Assembly: GCA_030424865.1 (NCBI GenBank)
Contig: JAUHVR010000002.1
Coordinates: 62,001-126,000 of the forward strand
Source of the DNA: Alphaproteobacteria bacterium
GTDB taxonomy: Bacteria > Pseudomonadota > Alphaproteobacteria > Rhodobacterales > Rhodobacteraceae
Direction of reading: 5' to 3'
DNA: 64,000 nt
The stretch's first letter is position 1. Every line of letters begins with the position of its first letter. Shown here in pieces: positions 30,103 through 38,915 of the stretch. The position numbers and the translations under genes are program-made. The notes beneath the pieces are model-generated. The model made no database searches, was not told the origin of the DNA, and saw only the letters and a list, made by a program, of their open reading frames with translations.

Positions 30103-31614
30103 TCAGAACGCTTCCGGCAACAGGGCGGCCGGGAAGTTCTGATAGCTGACCGGACGCAGGAAGCGCCGGATGGCAAGCGTGCCAACCGAGGTCGCGCCGA
30201 AGTTGGTTGACGCCGGATAGGGGCCGCCGTGAACCATGGCGTCAGCGACCTCGACCCCGGTTGGGAAGCCGTTCAACAGCAAGCGCCCGGCTTTGCGTTC
30301 GATGAGCGGGACCAGGGTCTTGGCGGCCTCGGTGTCGCCGTCATCCATGTGCAAAGTCATGGTCAACTGGCCTTCGAAACCTCTTGCCAGATCCTGCATC
30401 TCTTCAATACCGGAAACCCGCACAACAAGGCCCAATGGACCAAAGACCTCTTCGCCCAGAGCGTGGTCTTGCAGGTAGGTTTCCGCGTCGGTCTCATAAA
30501 GGTTCGGCGAGGCGTTGCGGCCTTCGTCGGCGTTAGTCAGCACCGGCTTGACGGCGTTGCGCCCCTCGAAGCGGGATTTGCCGTCCTGATAGGCCTGCGC
30601 GATGCCGTCGGTCAGCATGGTTTGCGGGGCAACGGCTTCCAGTGCCGTTTTGGCCGCTGCGACAACCGCGTCGCCTTCGGCACCTTTCTGGATCACGGCG
30701 ATGCCGGGATTGGTGCAGAACTGACCCGCGCCCATGGTCAGCGATCCGGCCCAGCCGGTGCCGATGGCCTCGCCACGGGCTTTGGTCGCCTCGGGCAAAA
30801 CAAACATCGGGTTCACGCTGCCCAGTTCGCCAAAGAACGGGATCGGCTCGGGCCGTTGCGCGCAAAGATCGAACAGGGCGCGCCCGCCACCCAGCGAGCC
30901 AGTGAAACCGACGGCCTTGATCAGCGGGTGTTGCACGAGGCTTGCGCCGACTTCGCGATCTCCGCCCTGGATCAGGCTGAACACACCGGGGTGCTGTCCG
31001 GTTTTCTGGATCGCGGCGCGGATTGCCTCGGCCACGATCTCGCCCGTGCCGGGATGTGCAGAATGCCCTTTGACCACAACGGGGCAGCCTGCGGCCAGCG
31101 CGGCAGCGGTGTCGCCACCACCGGTCGAGAAGGCCAGCGGGAAGTTCGATGCGCCGAACACGGCCACCGGGCCAATCGGGCGCTGGATCATCTTGAGGTC
31201 CGGACGGGGCAGGGGCGCACGATCCGGAAGCGCACCATCATGGCGTTTGTCGAGATAGGCTCCATCTCGGATATGCGATGCGAACAGGCGCAACTGCCCA
31301 ACCGTACGACCGCGTTCGCCCTGCAAGCGCGCTTCGGGCAGGCCGGTTTCCTGCGTTCCGATCTGGGTGATCGCTTCGCCGCGTGCGTCGATTTCGTCCG
31401 CAATGGCGTCGAGGAACGCCGCGCGGTCCTCGCGCGTGCTGTACCCATAGCTGAGGAACGCCTCCTCAGCCGCTTGACAGGCTTGGTCAACCAACTGGGG
31501 CGAACCGGCTGAAAACGCGTGCGTGGGGCCGTGGGCCGGGCTGCTGTCAAACGTGGCATCGCTGGCGACCCAAGCGCCCGCGATGAGGTGTTTTCCGTGA
31601 GGGGTGAAGGTCAT
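30103..31614 (-). CDS. Alpha-ketoglutaric semialdehyde (2,5-dioxovalerate) dehydrogenase
   Basis: A 503-residue aldehyde dehydrogenase. Substrate-type features are the N-terminal FTPHGKHLIAGAWVAS, RPIGPVAVFGASNFPLAFS, the glutamate region PFFGELGSVNPMFVLP, and the catalytic cysteine in MGAGQFCTNPG. These match the KGSADH group that oxidises 2-oxoglutarate semialdehyde to 2-oxoglutarate. This would complete the non-phosphorylative sugar route encoded at 35-42.5 kb. It is the second gene after the iron alcohol dehydrogenase (20-nt gap). Confidence 0.9.
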   Translation of the reverse strand: MTFTPHGKHLIAGAWVASDATFDSSPAHGPTHAFSAGSPQLVDQACQAAEEAFLSYGYSTREDRAAFLDAIADEIDARGEAITQIGTQETGLPEARLQGERGRTVGQLRLFASHIRDGAYLDKRHDGALPDRAPLPRPDLKMIQRPIGPVAVFGASNFPLAFSTGGGDTAAALAAGCPVVVKGHSAHPGTGEIVAEAIRAAIQKTGQHPGVFSLIQGGDREVGASLVQHPLIKAVGFTGSLGGGRALFDLCAQRPEPIPFFGELGSVNPMFVLPEATKARGEAIGTGWAGSLTMGAGQFCTNPGIAVIQKGAEGDAVVAAAKTALEAVAPQTMLTDGIAQAYQDGKSRFEGRNAVKPVLTNADEGRNASPNLYETDAETYLQDHALGEEVFGPLGLVVRVSGIEEMQDLARGFEGQLTMTLHMDDGDTEAAKTLVPLIERKAGRLLLNGFPTGVEVADAMVHGGPYPASTNFGATSVGTLAIRRFLRPVSYQNFPAALLPEAF

Positions 31615-31634
31615 GTCTCGTAGTCTCTTTCGGC

Positions 31635-32771
31635 CTAAAAGGAGTCTTCCAGCATCGCCAGATAGTCATCGGCACTGGCATCAATTGGATTGGTCTTGTG
31701 GCTGTGATCCGCCAGCGCGCCGGTGATGATCCGGTCGAACAGGTCCTTTGTCACGCCCATTTCAGAAAGGGATGTCGGCAGGCCAATGGCGGCGGTCATG
31801 TCCTTGATGGCCGTCTCGATATCATCACCCGAGGACAGGCCCATCGCGTTCGCCATGATGGCGTATTTGTTCTCTGAAACCGAGGTCGGCGCGGCACGGT
31901 TGAATTTGACGACCGCTGGCATGAACACGGCGTTGAGTGTGCCGTGATGCAGCTTGGGATTGATCCCGCCAAGCGCGTGGCTCAGGCTGTGCACACATCC
32001 AAGACCCTTTTGGAACGCCATGGCCCCCATCGTTGCCGCGATGGCCATGTTGCCGCGCGCCTCCTTGTCGTCAGGGGTTTCCGTGGCCTTGCGGATGTTC
32101 GCCCAAGAGCGGCGCAACCCTTCCAGCGCGATCCCGTCTGCGGGCGGGTTGAAGGACGGGGCAAGATAGGTCTCGATACAATGCGAGATTGCGTCCATCC
32201 CGGTGGCCGCCGTCAGCATGGGCGGCAGGCTGAGTGTCAGCTCGGGATCGACGATGGCCGTTTTGGGGATCAGGTAGGGCGACAAGAGGCCGACCTTGCG
32301 GCCATCGTCCAGAATGACGATGGCCGCGCGGCCCACCTCGCTGCCCGTCCCGGAGGTTGTCGGAATGGCGATGGTCGGGAAGGTCAGAGGCGTTATTTCA
32401 TCCAGGCCGCCTTCGATCAGGGCAAAGGTCTTCAATTCCCCCCCGTGAGAGGCCAGTACCGCCACCGCCTTTGCCAAATCCAGCGCCGAGCCGCCGCCCA
32501 TTGCGATGATGCCGTCAGCCTCGGAGGTTTTGAACACCTCGGTCGCCACGCGCACCGCGGCTTCGTTGGGATTGCCCGGCGTTTCGTCATAAACGCCAGC
32601 GGGTGTCGCGCCGATGGCCGCTTCCAGCTTGTCCAGGAAACCAAGCGCGCGCACGCCTTTGTCCGTGACCACAAAAGGTCTGCGGATGCCGGCCAGGTCC
32701 AGCTCTGCTTTCAACGTGGCAAGTTCGCCGTATCCGAACTGCACTCGGGTGACATAGTTTATCAGCCCCAT
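31635..32771 (-). CDS. Iron-containing alcohol dehydrogenase
   Basis: A 378-residue group III dehydrogenase. The NAD-binding MGGGSALDLAKAVAVLAS and the metal ligands in TGMDAISHCIETYLAP, CVHSLSHALGGINPKLHHG and DHSHKTNP are all present. The start at 32771 has GGAGGA a few nt upstream. It forms an operon with the KGSA dehydrogenase and is divergent from a LysR regulator. The substrate is unknown; an aldehyde or hydroxy acid made during sugar-acid breakdown is an inference. Confidence 0.88.
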   Translation of the reverse strand: MGLINYVTRVQFGYGELATLKAELDLAGIRRPFVVTDKGVRALGFLDKLEAAIGATPAGVYDETPGNPNEAAVRVATEVFKTSEADGIIAMGGGSALDLAKAVAVLASHGGELKTFALIEGGLDEITPLTFPTIAIPTTSGTGSEVGRAAIVILDDGRKVGLLSPYLIPKTAIVDPELTLSLPPMLTAATGMDAISHCIETYLAPSFNPPADGIALEGLRRSWANIRKATETPDDKEARGNMAIAATMGAMAFQKGLGCVHSLSHALGGINPKLHHGTLNAVFMPAVVKFNRAAPTSVSENKYAIMANAMGLSSGDDIETAIKDMTAAIGLPTSLSEMGVTKDLFDRIITGALADHSHKTNPIDASADDYLAMLEDSF

Positions 32772-32935
32772 GGACTCCTCCTGATTTCTAAAATGAGATG
32801 CCCGATGTGCCAGTTTGGCCTCGATTTCCCGAGAATCACGGTGCGCTCTTTCCTGGGTCGCCAAAATATGGCCCGGTTCGCGCTTGTAAATCCAATGAGT
32901 TGGGATAGAGGTATAGCAAAAAGGAAATTGGAAAC

Positions 32936-33862
32936 ATGACAGCGCCCAGCCAAGGTCTGCGACAACTGTCTCTCAGACATCTCTCTTTGATCTCTGCCAT
33001 CGAAGATACGGGTTCGCTCAAACAGGCTTCAACCAAGATCGGAATGAGCCAGCCCCGCGCGACCAAGGCGCTGCAGGAGGCCGAAGAGACTTGCGGGCAT
33101 ATGCTGTTCCACAGGTCGAACCGGGGGCTCAAACCCACGGTCGCCGGGGATACCGCGATCCGGCATGCCAAGAACGTCCTTGCGCAAATGCGCAGCATGG
33201 AACGCGAACTCCGTGGTTTGTCTTCGGGATCAGGGGTGCGCCTGCGCGTCGGCACGATCATGGGCGCGGTGCCCTACGTGACCGAGACGCTTCAACGATA
33301 CTTGCGGACCTATCCCCAATCGACCGTCGAGATACAGGAGGACACCAGCGCCGCATTGCTGCGCCAGTTGGATCTGGGCGCGCTGGACGTCGTTGTCGGC
33401 CGGCACCTGTTCGGGGAAAACCCGGACGACTATGTCGCCATTCCATTCCACGACGAAGTTCTGCGCGTTGTGACAAGCCCGGACAATCCGTTGGTGCAGA
33501 GGTCACGCGTTACGTTGGAGGATTTGTCCGAGGCGCGCTGGATCGTCTACACCGAAGGGATGCCCATGCGGTTGTCGCTGGAACGGGAATACCGGACCGC
33601 CGGCCTGCCGTTCCCGACGTCCTTGATCGAAACGCAGTCCGCGCTGACGACGATTTCCCTGATGCGCGGCGATCCGCACGCGGTCGCGCTCCTGTCCGGG
33701 GATGTTGCCGAATTTTTTGCTAATGCATCCCTTGTTGTGCCGATGAGCGTTCATTTGCGGACAAAAAGCGAGCCCTATGAAGCCATCGTCCTGAAGGGTC
33801 GAGACCGGACAGAGCACGTGCAAGAGTTTCTGGATGGATTGGTGTCCTGGTCCTCTGGTTAG
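32936..33862 (+). CDS. LysR family transcriptional regulator
   Basis: A 308-residue LysR regulator. The N-terminal helix-turn-helix spans LSLRHLSLISAIEDTGSLKQASTKIGMSQPRATKALQEAEE; the effector domain begins near GVRLRVGTIMGAVPYV. It is divergent from the Fe-alcohol dehydrogenase/KGSA dehydrogenase operon, with a 164-nt shared region containing GCCA-N5-TGGC at 32860-32872 as a possible half of an operator. Control of that operon is the likely role. Confidence 0.88.
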   Translation: MTAPSQGLRQLSLRHLSLISAIEDTGSLKQASTKIGMSQPRATKALQEAEETCGHMLFHRSNRGLKPTVAGDTAIRHAKNVLAQMRSMERELRGLSSGSGVRLRVGTIMGAVPYVTETLQRYLRTYPQSTVEIQEDTSAALLRQLDLGALDVVVGRHLFGENPDDYVAIPFHDEVLRVVTSPDNPLVQRSRVTLEDLSEARWIVYTEGMPMRLSLEREYRTAGLPFPTSLIETQSALTTISLMRGDPHAVALLSGDVAEFFANASLVVPMSVHLRTKSEPYEAIVLKGRDRTEHVQEFLDGLVSWSSG

Positions 33863-33945
33863 GCGGCTGCGAACCTGTCGACGCAGAGCATACCGCAGGT
33901 TACACCGACCTCACGTGACGCCGGGAACCAGCGCGCGGATGAGGT

Positions 33946-34863
33946 TCAAAACCGGGCCAGAACCTCGGTCAAAAGTGTCTCTGCCGCGCGCGTCAGTTCG
34001 CGCCGATTGTCCCGAATGACAAAATATGGGGCGACCTCGATCTTGGCGGTTGTGTCCAGAACGGTCACGTTCGTCCCCATCTTTTCCGACGTGAACAGGC
34101 GCACCACCTCTTCGGTTTGCGGGGCGATCGTGTGTCCGTTTTCGATTCCGGAAAAAGCAACCAGAAGAGAGGAGCTGTTGAGCACTTTTGACGGGACGGC
34201 CAGACCCTCGGTGTGAAAGGCTTCTTCGACGGCAAGACGGATCGGGCTGCCAGCTTGCTGGATGACCCATGTGTGGTCCGTCAACTCGGACAGGCTCACG
34301 TTGCGCTTGTGGGCCAGCGGATGCTTGGCATGCACCATCAGCAGGACCCGCTCTTTTCGTCCGGGATGAAAGTGAAATCCCCTCGTGTCACGCGTCGGGT
34401 CCGCACGCCCAAGAACAAAGTCATACCGCGCTTCTTCCAAACCTCGGTACAGGACCGAGGACGGGGCGACGTCGACAGAGATGCGCACATCCGGAGAAGA
34501 GGTTTGAACGGCATGGACGGCTGGCATGAGGTGGCCCACAGCCGGACCCGTCACCGCGCCGACGCTGACAGCCCCCATCTGCCCCGAGTTCATGAACTCC
34601 AGTTCCTCTGCCATCGTGGAAAGCTCTGTCAGTGCGCCCCGCGCGTGACGAATGAAGATCTGTCCAGCGGCGGTGGGTTCCATCCCGGCAGGGTGGCGAT
34701 CAAACAGTCGTGTCGCGAATTCTTTCTCAAGGTCATGCAGAATCCGAGAAGCCGCAGGCTGTGAGATGCCGACGCCTTGGGCGGCAAGTTGCAGCTGTTC
34801 GGTTTCGGCGATCTTGATGACCAACTCTAGGTGTTTGGGTTTGATACGATTGAGGCCGATCAC
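33946..34863 (-). CDS. LysR family regulator, GbpR-like (divergent from chvE)
   Basis: A regulator of about 305 residues. The winged helix is in LVIKIAETEQLQLAAQGVGISQPAASRILHDLEKEF, followed by a periplasmic-binding-type effector domain from about residue 90. Its place divergent from a chvE-like sugar-binding protein gene copies the gbpR-chvE arrangement of Agrobacterium and Azospirillum. I took GTG 34863 as start, with GGAA about 10 nt upstream; an in-frame TTG at 34881 is possible. It probably senses a sugar or sugar acid and controls the transporter and catabolic operon. Confidence 0.85.
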   Translation of the reverse strand: MIGLNRIKPKHLELVIKIAETEQLQLAAQGVGISQPAASRILHDLEKEFATRLFDRHPAGMEPTAAGQIFIRHARGALTELSTMAEELEFMNSGQMGAVSVGAVTGPAVGHLMPAVHAVQTSSPDVRISVDVAPSSVLYRGLEEARYDFVLGRADPTRDTRGFHFHPGRKERVLLMVHAKHPLAHKRNVSLSELTDHTWVIQQAGSPIRLAVEEAFHTEGLAVPSKVLNSSSLLVAFSGIENGHTIAPQTEEVVRLFTSEKMGTNVTVLDTTAKIEVAPYFVIRDNRRELTRAAETLLTEVLARF

Positions 34864-34899
34864 GGGAAAGTTCCATAACAAAAAGTATATGTAGAAAGC

Positions 34900-34918
34900 C
34901 TGTAATCCAATTTTACAG
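34900..34918. promoter_or_regulatory. Candidate LysR-type operator (T-N11-A) between gbpR-like gene and chvE
   Basis: CTGTAA at 34900-34905 and TTACAG at 34913-34918 form a perfect inverted repeat with 7-nt spacing, a T-N11-A LysR box. It lies 36 nt from the regulator start and about 100 nt before chvE, where an autoregulating LysR activator would bind. Confidence 0.55.
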
Positions 34919-35021
34919 TCATGTCATCCAACGTCTAACGTTTGGCCATGCGTGAGAACGGGGTTTTGGGAGGAGCCTGAAATGCTTCGTGTTCCACAGA
35001 GCGCAAACCGGAGGACATAGA

Positions 35022-36068
35022 ATGAAATTGAAGCTCTTGCTCGCAAGCACAGCACTGGCCGTCACGGGCTTTGCTGCTGTCGCAGATACGGTCGGCATCG
35101 CCATGCCGACGCAATCTTCGTCACGTTGGATTTCGGACGGCAACTCGATGGTCGAGCAGTTTGAGGCCGCCGGATACGACACGATCCTGCAATATGCCGA
35201 GGACGACATCCCGAACCAGCTGGCGCAGATCGAGAACATGATCACCAATGGCGTGGACGTGCTGGTGATTGCCGCAATCGACGGCACGACCCTGTCCAAC
35301 GCGCTGGAGAATGCGCATTTCGCCGGTATCAAAACCATCGCCTACGACCGATTGATCCGCGACAGCGAATATGTCGATTACTACGCGACTTTTGATAACT
35401 TCAAGGTGGGGGTGCAACAGGCGACATCGCTTGTCGACGGCCTGAAGGAACGCTTTGGCGATGGCCCGTACAATGTCGAGCTGTTCGGCGGGTCGCCCGA
35501 CGACAACAACGCCTATTTCTTCTATGATGGCGCGATGTCCGTCCTGCAGCCGCTGATCGATGCGGGCACTGTGAACATCGTTTCCGGCCAGATGGGCATG
35601 GACACCGTTGGCACACTGCGTTGGGATGGTGCTGTTGCCCAGGCCCGCATGGATAACCTGCTGTCCGCCCATTACACCGACGCAACCGTGCATGGCGTGC
35701 TGGCCCCCTACGACGGTCTGTCCATAGGGATCATCTCGTCGCTCAAAGGTGTCGGTTATGGCTCCGGCGATCTGGCGATGCCCATCGTGACAGGTCAAGA
35801 CGCCGAAATTCGGTCCGTCAAGTCCATGCTGGCCGACGAACAATACTCCACCGTTTTCAAGGACACACGCGAACTTGCCCGTGTGACCGTCGGTATGGTG
35901 GATGCTCTGCTCGGGGGTGGTGAGCCCGAGATCAATGACACCAGCACCTACGACAATGGCGTCAAGGTGGTGCCGTCCTACCTGCTGGAGCCTGTCTCGG
36001 TTGACCTGTCCAACTGGGAAGAGATCCTTGTCGGGTCAGGGTACTACACCAAGGACCAACTGCAGTAA
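35022..36068 (+). CDS. chvE: ChvE-like multiple-sugar ABC transporter substrate-binding protein
   Basis: A 348-residue periplasmic sugar-binding protein. A signal peptide of about 22 residues ([20 protein letters not shown]) precedes a Peripla_BP_4 domain with [51 protein letters not shown] and [16 protein letters not shown]. These blocks match ChvE/GguX-type proteins that bind arabinose, galactose, xylose and related sugars. ATG 35022 is preceded by GGAGG. It heads an operon with gguA, gguB and sugar-acid genes; a hairpin follows its stop codon. Confidence 0.9.
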   Translation: MKLKLLLASTALAVTGFAAVADTVGIAMPTQSSSRWISDGNSMVEQFEAAGYDTILQYAEDDIPNQLAQIENMITNGVDVLVIAAIDGTTLSNALENAHFAGIKTIAYDRLIRDSEYVDYYATFDNFKVGVQQATSLVDGLKERFGDGPYNVELFGGSPDDNNAYFFYDGAMSVLQPLIDAGTVNIVSGQMGMDTVGTLRWDGAVAQARMDNLLSAHYTDATVHGVLAPYDGLSIGIISSLKGVGYGSGDLAMPIVTGQDAEIRSVKSMLADEQYSTVFKDTRELARVTVGMVDALLGGGEPEINDTSTYDNGVKVVPSYLLEPVSVDLSNWEEILVGSGYYTKDQLQ

Positions 36069-36086
36069 GACCAGTTCCTCCCAAGG

Positions 36087-36116
36087 CGCGTCCGTCGCGA
36101 TAGGCGGGCGCGTTTT
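36087..36116 (+). terminator. Intra-operon hairpin after chvE (partial terminator)
   Basis: CGCGTCCGTC at 36087-36096 pairs (two G-U pairs) with GGCGGGCGCG at 36103-36112, then TTTT. Between a binding-protein gene and its ATPase gene, such a hairpin usually lets the binding protein be made in excess. Confidence 0.7.
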
Positions 36117-36146
36117 GGGCGGTCTGAATTTGGGAGGAGGCAGACC

Positions 36147-37667
36147 ATGCCAGCGCTTCTGGAAATGCGCGGGATCACCAAGGAGTTCCCAGGCGTCAAA
36201 GCCCTGGATCAGGTAGATCTGTCCGTGGACAGCGGTGACATTCTGGCCCTTGTGGGTGAGAACGGTGCGGGCAAGTCCACACTCATGAAGGTACTGTCCG
36301 GGGTCTATCCCGCGGGCACCTATGACGGCGAAATACACTACGATGGCGCGCTGGCACAGTTTTCCGGCATCTCCGACAGCGAAGCACGCGGCATCATCAT
36401 CATTCACCAGGAACTCGCACTGGTCCCACTGCTTTCCATCGCCGAAAACATCTTTCTGGGCAATGAACGCGCCACTGGCGGCGTCATCAACTGGCGCGAG
36501 ACCGAGGCCCGCACGGCAGACCTGCTGGACAAGGTGGGCCTGTCCGAAGCCCCCCGTACGCTGATCGACAAACTGGGCGTGGGCAAGCAGCAACTGGTCG
36601 AGATCGCCAAGGCGCTGAGCAAGGAAGTGCGCCTTTTGATCCTGGATGAACCGACGGCGGCGCTGTCGGAATCCGATAGTCAGGCGCTGCTGGATCTGAT
36701 GCTGGAACTCAAGGCGCAAGGCGTCACTCAAATCATCATCAGCCACAAACTGAACGAGGTTCGGCGCGTCGCGGACAAGATCACGGTGATCCGGGATGGG
36801 ACGACGGTGTCGACGATGGATGCGGTCACCGAAGAAATCACCGAGGACCGCATCGTGCGTGACATGGTCGGGCGTGACATGGCGGCGCGCTATCCGGCGC
36901 GGGACCGACGCGCGGGCTCGGAAATCATGCGGGTCCGCAACTGGAACGTGTTCCACCCGGTGCACGCGGACCGACAGGTGATCCGGGACGTCAATCTGAC
37001 GGTGCGCGCGGGCGAGGTCGTGGGCATTGCCGGCCTGATGGGGGCCGGACGCACCGAACTTGCGATGAGCCTGTTCGGCCGGTCTTGGGGGCAGGGCATC
37101 TCGGGCCAGGTGGAATTGCATGGGCACGTGGCCAATGTTTCGACCGTGTCCTCGGCCATCGCTGCTGGCCTGGCATATGTCACCGAGGACCGCAAAGAGC
37201 TGGGCCTTGTGCTGGACGAGCCGATCCAGCGCAACATCAGCCTTGCCAACCTCGAAGGCATATCGCGCGGGCAAATCCTTCAGGATGCGGAAGAGACGCG
37301 CGTGGCCGAAGAATATCGCGCGGCTTTGAACATCCGAACACCGGGCGTGTTTCAACGGGTGGTAAACCTTTCGGGCGGCAACCAGCAAAAAGTTGTCCTT
37401 TCCAAGTGGCTCTTTGCCGAGCCGGACGTTTTGATCCTGGACGAGCCGACCCGCGGCATCGACGTGGGCGCGAAGTTCGAGATTTACGGGATCATCAACG
37501 ACCTGAGCGCCCAGGGCAAAGGCGTCTTGATGATCTCATCCGAGATGCCCGAGCTCCTGGGCATGTGTGACAGAATTTACGTGATGAACGAGGGCGCATT
37601 TGTGGGCGAGTTGACAGCCGAAGAGGCGAGTCAGGAAGCCATCATGTCGCTGATCGTGACCGATTGA
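36147..37667 (+). CDS. gguA: Sugar ABC transporter ATP-binding protein, duplicated ATPase
   Basis: A 506-residue protein with two ABC domains. The first has Walker [10 protein letters not shown] and Walker [12 protein letters not shown]. The second has a degenerate Walker A ([10 protein letters not shown]) but intact [15 protein letters not shown] and [14 protein letters not shown], the normal state in the CUT2 class (RbsA/XylG/GguA). It powers uptake of monosaccharide captured by the ChvE-like protein and pairs with the permease 11 nt downstream. Confidence 0.94.
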   Translation: MPALLEMRGITKEFPGVKALDQVDLSVDSGDILALVGENGAGKSTLMKVLSGVYPAGTYDGEIHYDGALAQFSGISDSEARGIIIIHQELALVPLLSIAENIFLGNERATGGVINWRETEARTADLLDKVGLSEAPRTLIDKLGVGKQQLVEIAKALSKEVRLLILDEPTAALSESDSQALLDLMLELKAQGVTQIIISHKLNEVRRVADKITVIRDGTTVSTMDAVTEEITEDRIVRDMVGRDMAARYPARDRRAGSEIMRVRNWNVFHPVHADRQVIRDVNLTVRAGEVVGIAGLMGAGRTELAMSLFGRSWGQGISGQVELHGHVANVSTVSSAIAAGLAYVTEDRKELGLVLDEPIQRNISLANLEGISRGQILQDAEETRVAEEYRAALNIRTPGVFQRVVNLSGGNQQKVVLSKWLFAEPDVLILDEPTRGIDVGAKFEIYGIINDLSAQGKGVLMISSEMPELLGMCDRIYVMNEGAFVGELTAEEASQEAIMSLIVTD

Positions 37668-37678
37668 GAGAGGCGGGA

Positions 37679-38914
37679 ATGACAACAACAAGCGAACAAA
37701 CAGCCACCGACGTTGACCGTAGCATCGGCAACTATCTTCTGGCTCACCTGCGGGAATACGGTCTTTTGCTGGCGCTGATTGCCATTATGGCGTTCTTTCA
37801 GATCGCGACGAATGGCACGCTCTTGAAGCCTGTGAACGTCACGAACCTGCTTCTGCAGAACAGCTACATCGTCATCATGGCGCTGGGGATGCTCATTGTC
37901 ATTGTGGCGGGGCATATCGACCTTTCGGTCGGGTCGGTCATGGGCTTTGTCGGTGCCCTGGCGGCGGTGATGATCGTCGAATTTGACCAATCGACCGGGG
38001 TCACCTTTGTCATATGTATCGCGGCAGGTGCCCTGATCGGCGCGGCGCAGGGGTATTGGGTGGCCTATTGGGGCATTCCCTCTTTCATCGTGACCTTGGC
38101 GGGCATGCTTGTCTTTCGCGGTGCGTCCCTGTGGTTGCTCGAAGGGCAATCGCTGGGCCCTTTCCCGCGCGAATTTCAGATGATCGCGAACGGGTTTGTC
38201 CCCGACATCTTTCCGGCGGGACTTGGCGAAACCATCGCCAGTCTTCTGGGAGAGCGCCGCGTGAACATGCTGGCTTTGCTGACCGGCGTGGTGGCCGCCA
38301 GCCTTGTGCTGTGGCTTGAACTGAAAAAGCGCGCGCAAAACCGCGCGTACGGCATGGACAGCGAACCCCCCGCGTTTTTCTGGGCGCGTGTCGGCATCAT
38401 CTCTTTTGCGCTGGTCTTCATCCTGTTCAAACTGTCGACCTTCCGAGGCCTGCCGAACGTGCTTCTGACGATGGGCGTTCTGACGATCCTCTATGCCTTT
38501 TTCACCGAGCGCACCGTCACCGGTCGTCGCATCTATGCGCTGGGCGGCAACATCAAGGCGGCCAAGCTTTCGGGTGTCAAAACCGCTCGCCTGACCTTTC
38601 TGGCCTTCGTCAATATGGGCGTGCTGGCGGCGATTGCGGGCATGGTTTTTGCCGCCCGTCTGAACTCGGCCACACCCAAGGCGGGTTTTGCGCTGGAACT
38701 CGACGTGATTGCAGCGGTCTTTATTGGCGGGGCGTCCATGTCGGGCGGCGTGGGCAAGATCGTGGGGGCCGTCGTCGGCGCGTTCCTCATGGGTGTCCTG
38801 AACAACGGCATGTCGATCCTCGGCATCGGCATCGACTATCAGCAGATGATCAAGGGACTTGTCCTGCTGGCTGCGGTGATCTTCGATGTCTACAACAAGT
38901 CGAAGCAGGCCTGA
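37679..38914 (+). CDS. gguB: Sugar ABC transporter permease
   Basis: A 411-residue CUT2 permease with about ten hydrophobic helices. The family blocks GMLIVIVAGHIDLSVGSVMGFVG, GYWVAYWGIPSFIVTLAGMLVFRG and the C-terminal FIGGASMSGGVGKIVGAVVGAFLMGVLNNGMS are evident. It carries the extra loop of XylH/GguB-type permeases (about residues 200-240). ATG 37679 follows GGCGGG. Its stop is one base before the start of the dehydratase gene, linking transport with catabolism. Confidence 0.93.
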   Translation: MTTTSEQTATDVDRSIGNYLLAHLREYGLLLALIAIMAFFQIATNGTLLKPVNVTNLLLQNSYIVIMALGMLIVIVAGHIDLSVGSVMGFVGALAAVMIVEFDQSTGVTFVICIAAGALIGAAQGYWVAYWGIPSFIVTLAGMLVFRGASLWLLEGQSLGPFPREFQMIANGFVPDIFPAGLGETIASLLGERRVNMLALLTGVVAASLVLWLELKKRAQNRAYGMDSEPPAFFWARVGIISFALVFILFKLSTFRGLPNVLLTMGVLTILYAFFTERTVTGRRIYALGGNIKAAKLSGVKTARLTFLAFVNMGVLAAIAGMVFAARLNSATPKAGFALELDVIAAVFIGGASMSGGVGKIVGAVVGAFLMGVLNNGMSILGIGIDYQQMIKGLVLLAAVIFDVYNKSKQA

Positions 38915-38915
38915 G

